DNA from: Gemmatimonadota bacterium
GTDB taxonomy: Bacteria > JAAXHH01
Length of the DNA: 7,399 bases
Direction of reading: 5' to 3'
Assembly (NCBI GenBank): GCA_026713285.1
Contig: JAPOOT010000378.1
Span: 1 to 7,399 of the forward strand
The translations under genes and the position numbers were made by a program. Shown piece by piece: positions 5,666 to 7,399 of the stretch. Under the pieces are notes generated by a model that worked only from the letters and a program-made list of their open reading frames with translations, did not search any database and was not told the DNA's origin. Positions within the stretch are counted from its first letter, which is position 1; each line of letters opens with the position of its first letter.

Positions 5666-7399
5666 ATGCCTTCCTGGTCCCCCCGGTTTAGGTTTTCCGT
5701 ACTTGTACTGGCGTGCCTGGGCGTCATTCTGGCCAACTGCGACAGGGACCAGCCAACCGGTCCGACGGGGCCGTCTCCGCCCTCACCGGCGGTACCTTCC
5801 AGCATAGCCGTCACGCCGGCCGCCACGGTGCTCGCCGCCGTGGATCAAACGGTCAGGCTGACCGCCACCGTCCGTGACCGGAACGGCAACCTGATTGCCA
5901 ACCCGTCCGTCCGTTGGTCAAGCAGCGATCCGACGGTGGCCACCGTGGATCAGTCCGGGCTTGTGGCCGCCGTCAAGGGCGGCGCATGCACCATAACCGC
6001 AACCGCAGGCGATGCCGCGGGGCAGGCGAGTATTTCCGTGGAACCCCCGATTCCCGCTTCAATTGTCATATCGCCTGGCGCTTCCGGACTGACGGCGATC
6101 GGACAGACCGTTCAACTCACGGCCGAAGTACGCGACCAGTACGGAGCCGGGATCTCGGGAGCGGTGTTGGCCTGGTCGTGCAGCGACACCTCTGTGGCCA
6201 CGGTGGACAGTACGGGCCTCGCAGTGGCGGTAGGAAAGGGTATTGCGGTGATTACGGCGAAGGTTGGCGAAGCCGAGGGCCGCGCGACGCTGACGGTGAT
6301 GCAGGATGTGCGGGAGATCTTATTGGTGCCGGTTTCCCATGCGATGCTTCCGGGCGATACGTTGCGCATCACGGCAACGGCTTTCGACGCGGGCGGCACA
6401 TCCATCATCGATCCGGTGTTTCTCTGGACCTCCTCGGATGAAACTGTGGCCACCGTGGATCAGTCCGGGCTTGTGGCTGCGCTCGATATGGGAACAACGA
6501 CGGTCACCGCCAGCGTGGGCGGGACGACCGCGAGCGCGGAAATCACCGTGGCGGCACCTCAGCCTTCGGTGATCGTGGTCAGTCCGGAACACGTCACTTT
6601 TACATCGATCGGGGACATGTTGCGTCTGTCGGCGGCGGTTGAGGATGCGGAGGGGCGGGCATTGCCAGGCGCCGCCGTGGCCTGGTCAAGCGGCGACCAG
6701 ACTGTGGCGCGGGTCGGAGCAGACGGGCTTGTTGCCGCCGAAGGGCCTGGAACGACGACGATCACCGCCAGGGCGGGTGAGGTTTCGGCAAGCGCGGAGG
6801 TTGTCGTAGCACAGGTCGTGGATTCGATGACCGTCGTTCCAACGTCGTTGTCGCTGGCCGTTGGAGGCCGTTACAGGCTGGCCGCCGCAGGCAGCGACGC
6901 CAACGGACATCCCGTCCGGGACGCGCCCTTTGCCTGGTCGACCAGCGACCGGACGGTCGCAGACGTGGACGCGACCGGCCTGGTCACCGCGGTGAGCCCC
7001 GGGTCTGCGACCGTCACCGCCTCGAACGGCGAAACGAAGGCAAGCGCCCGGGTGACCGTACTGGACACGGACGAGGAAAGCAAGATCGAACGCGACGCAT
7101 TGGTGGCCCTGTACGAAGCGACAAAGGGCGCGCATTGGAAGCGAAACCGCAACTGGGCATCGGATGAACCGCTGGATCGATGGGAAGGAGTGGCCCTCGA
7201 CGTACAGGGCCGTGTTTCCGATCTCAATCTGAATTTCAATGGCCTGCGAGGCCCTGTGCCGGAGGAGATCGGACTGCTTCGGCACCTGCGCGGGCTCGAT
7301 CTTGGCTCCAACCAGTTGACCGGCGCTTTTCCCTCCGCCATCGGCAACCTGACTTCGTTGCGGGAACTGCACCTGCACCAGAACGAATTCACTGGACCG
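5666..7399 (+). CDS. secreted lipoprotein with five Big2-type Ig-like domains and C-terminal leucine-rich repeats (3' end outside window)
   Basis: The first 578 residues of a larger cell-surface protein; the frame is open to the window edge. Residues 1-25 are a lipoprotein-type signal: basic R7 and R9, hydrophobic FSVLVLACLGVILA, then C25, with Asn at -1 making the lipobox (L-A-N-C) imperfect. A Pro/Gly-rich linker (28-44) follows. Five Big2-like Ig domains occupy about 45-125, 131-211, 215-295, 300-381 and 385-465, each with W-[ST]-[SC]-x-D or a close variant, TVATVDxxGLV-type and T-V-T-A steps. Residues 473-510 (RDALVALYEATKGAHWKRN to WEGV) form the usual N-cap of bacterial LRR proteins, followed by plant-type repeats (LNLNFNGLRGPVPEEIG, LDLGSNQLTGAFPSAIG, LHLHQNEFTGP). 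ATG 5666 is the only in-frame ATG after the stop at 5576; its ribosome site (GGA, 8 nt away) is weak. Adhesion or ligand binding at the envelope is the likely role, inferred from domains only. Confidence 0.88.
   Translation, partial: MPSWSPRFRFSVLVLACLGVILANCDRDQPTGPTGPSPPSPAVPSSIAVTPAATVLAAVDQTVRLTATVRDRNGNLIANPSVRWSSSDPTVATVDQSGLVAAVKGGACTITATAGDAAGQASISVEPPIPASIVISPGASGLTAIGQTVQLTAEVRDQYGAGISGAVLAWSCSDTSVATVDSTGLAVAVGKGIAVITAKVGEAEGRATLTVMQDVREILLVPVSHAMLPGDTLRITATAFDAGGTSIIDPVFLWTSSDETVATVDQSGLVAALDMGTTTVTASVGGTTASAEITVAAPQPSVIVVSPEHVTFTSIGDMLRLSAAVEDAEGRALPGAAVAWSSGDQTVARVGADGLVAAEGPGTTTITARAGEVSASAEVVVAQVVDSMTVVPTSLSLAVGGRYRLAAAGSDANGHPVRDAPFAWSTSDRTVADVDATGLVTAVSPGSATVTASNGETKASARVTVLDTDEESKIERDALVALYEATKGAHWKRNRNWASDEPLDRWEGVALDVQGRVSDLNLNFNGLRGPVPEEIGLLRHLRGLDLGSNQLTGAFPSAIGNLTSLRELHLHQNEFTGP
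5936..5967 (+). repeat. 32-bp exact repeat, copy 1 (Ig domain 1)
   Basis: Identical over 32 bases to 6446-6477, exactly 510 bp (170 codons) away and in the same frame. It encodes VATVDQSGLV, the loop-strand motif of Ig domain 1. The surrounding domain sequence has diverged far more. Confidence 0.9.
6446..6477 (+). repeat. 32-bp exact repeat, copy 2 (Ig domain 3)
   Basis: The second copy, at the same structural position in Ig domain 3 of the lipoprotein. Domain 2, lying between, uses a different sequence here (VATVDSTGLA), so copies 1 and 3 skip one domain. Confidence 0.9.

Noticed and set aside
5914..6441. A 175-residue plus-strand frame inside the Ig-like region
   Set aside because: It is Gly/Arg/His-rich and out of frame with the lipoprotein, which has five recognisable Ig domains over the same DNA.
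6686..7392. Minus-strand frames of 230 and 173 residues near the right edge
   Set aside because: Both lie opposite the lipoprotein LRR and Ig coding sequence and carry no recognisable domain.
1..7399. CRISPR array, tRNA, rRNA, insertion sequence ends or phage attachment sites
   Set aside because: No regularly spaced repeat-spacer series, cloverleaf, rRNA-like stretch, transposase or flanking inverted repeats were seen on either strand.

Overview
The window looks like chromosomal DNA from an uncultivated, fairly GC-rich bacterium. Two phytanoyl-CoA dioxygenase (PhyH) family genes, a mannonate-dehydratase-like enolase-superfamily gene, an SDR gene, and a large lipoprotein joining bacterial Ig-like domains to leucine-rich repeats together resemble genomes of the Latescibacterota/Poribacteria type or related marine lineages. 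That placement is inference from gene content; the window has no rRNA or other phylogenetic marker. No tRNA, rRNA, CRISPR array, insertion sequence or phage gene was seen.

Left part (1-2324, plus strand). A hicB-hicA toxin-antitoxin pair comes first. The antitoxin is intact, but the toxin frame is broken by one missing base in a G run, so it ends early while its true C-terminus is still readable one frame over. Next is a first PhyH-family gene (713-1519) whose usual HxD iron motif is replaced by HGG. Then comes a 220-residue protein with a heptad coiled coil and a PD-(D/E)XK-like C-terminal domain (1662-2324).

Central part (2334-5162, minus strand). Three genes transcribed right to left look like one operon: an SDR oxidoreductase, a second PhyH-family oxygenase with an intact HxD...H...R set, and a ManD/RspA-type enolase-superfamily dehydratase. 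The SDR stop and oxygenase start share one base (TAATG), and the dehydratase follows after 82 bp with its own strong Shine-Dalgarno. The likely theme is oxidation, hydroxylation and dehydration of a sugar acid or polyol-type carbon source; the substrate cannot be read from sequence. The SDR leader carries two copies of a 30-bp direct repeat, each containing the palindrome CTGGCCAG.

Right part (5163-7399). A 503-bp intergenic region with short palindromes separates the operon from a divergent plus-strand gene that runs off the window edge. It encodes a secreted lipoprotein with five consecutive Big2-type Ig-like domains, followed by an LRR cap and plant-type LRRs. An exact 32-bp repeat lies at the same place in Ig domains 1 and 3, suggesting recombination or copying between the modules.

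I found no clear unprecedented system. The most checkable anomalies are the frameshifted hicA, the repeat pair in front of the SDR operon, the altered active-site motifs in PhyH-1, the PD-(D/E)XK-like protein and the ManD-like enzyme, and the inter-domain repeat in the lipoprotein.
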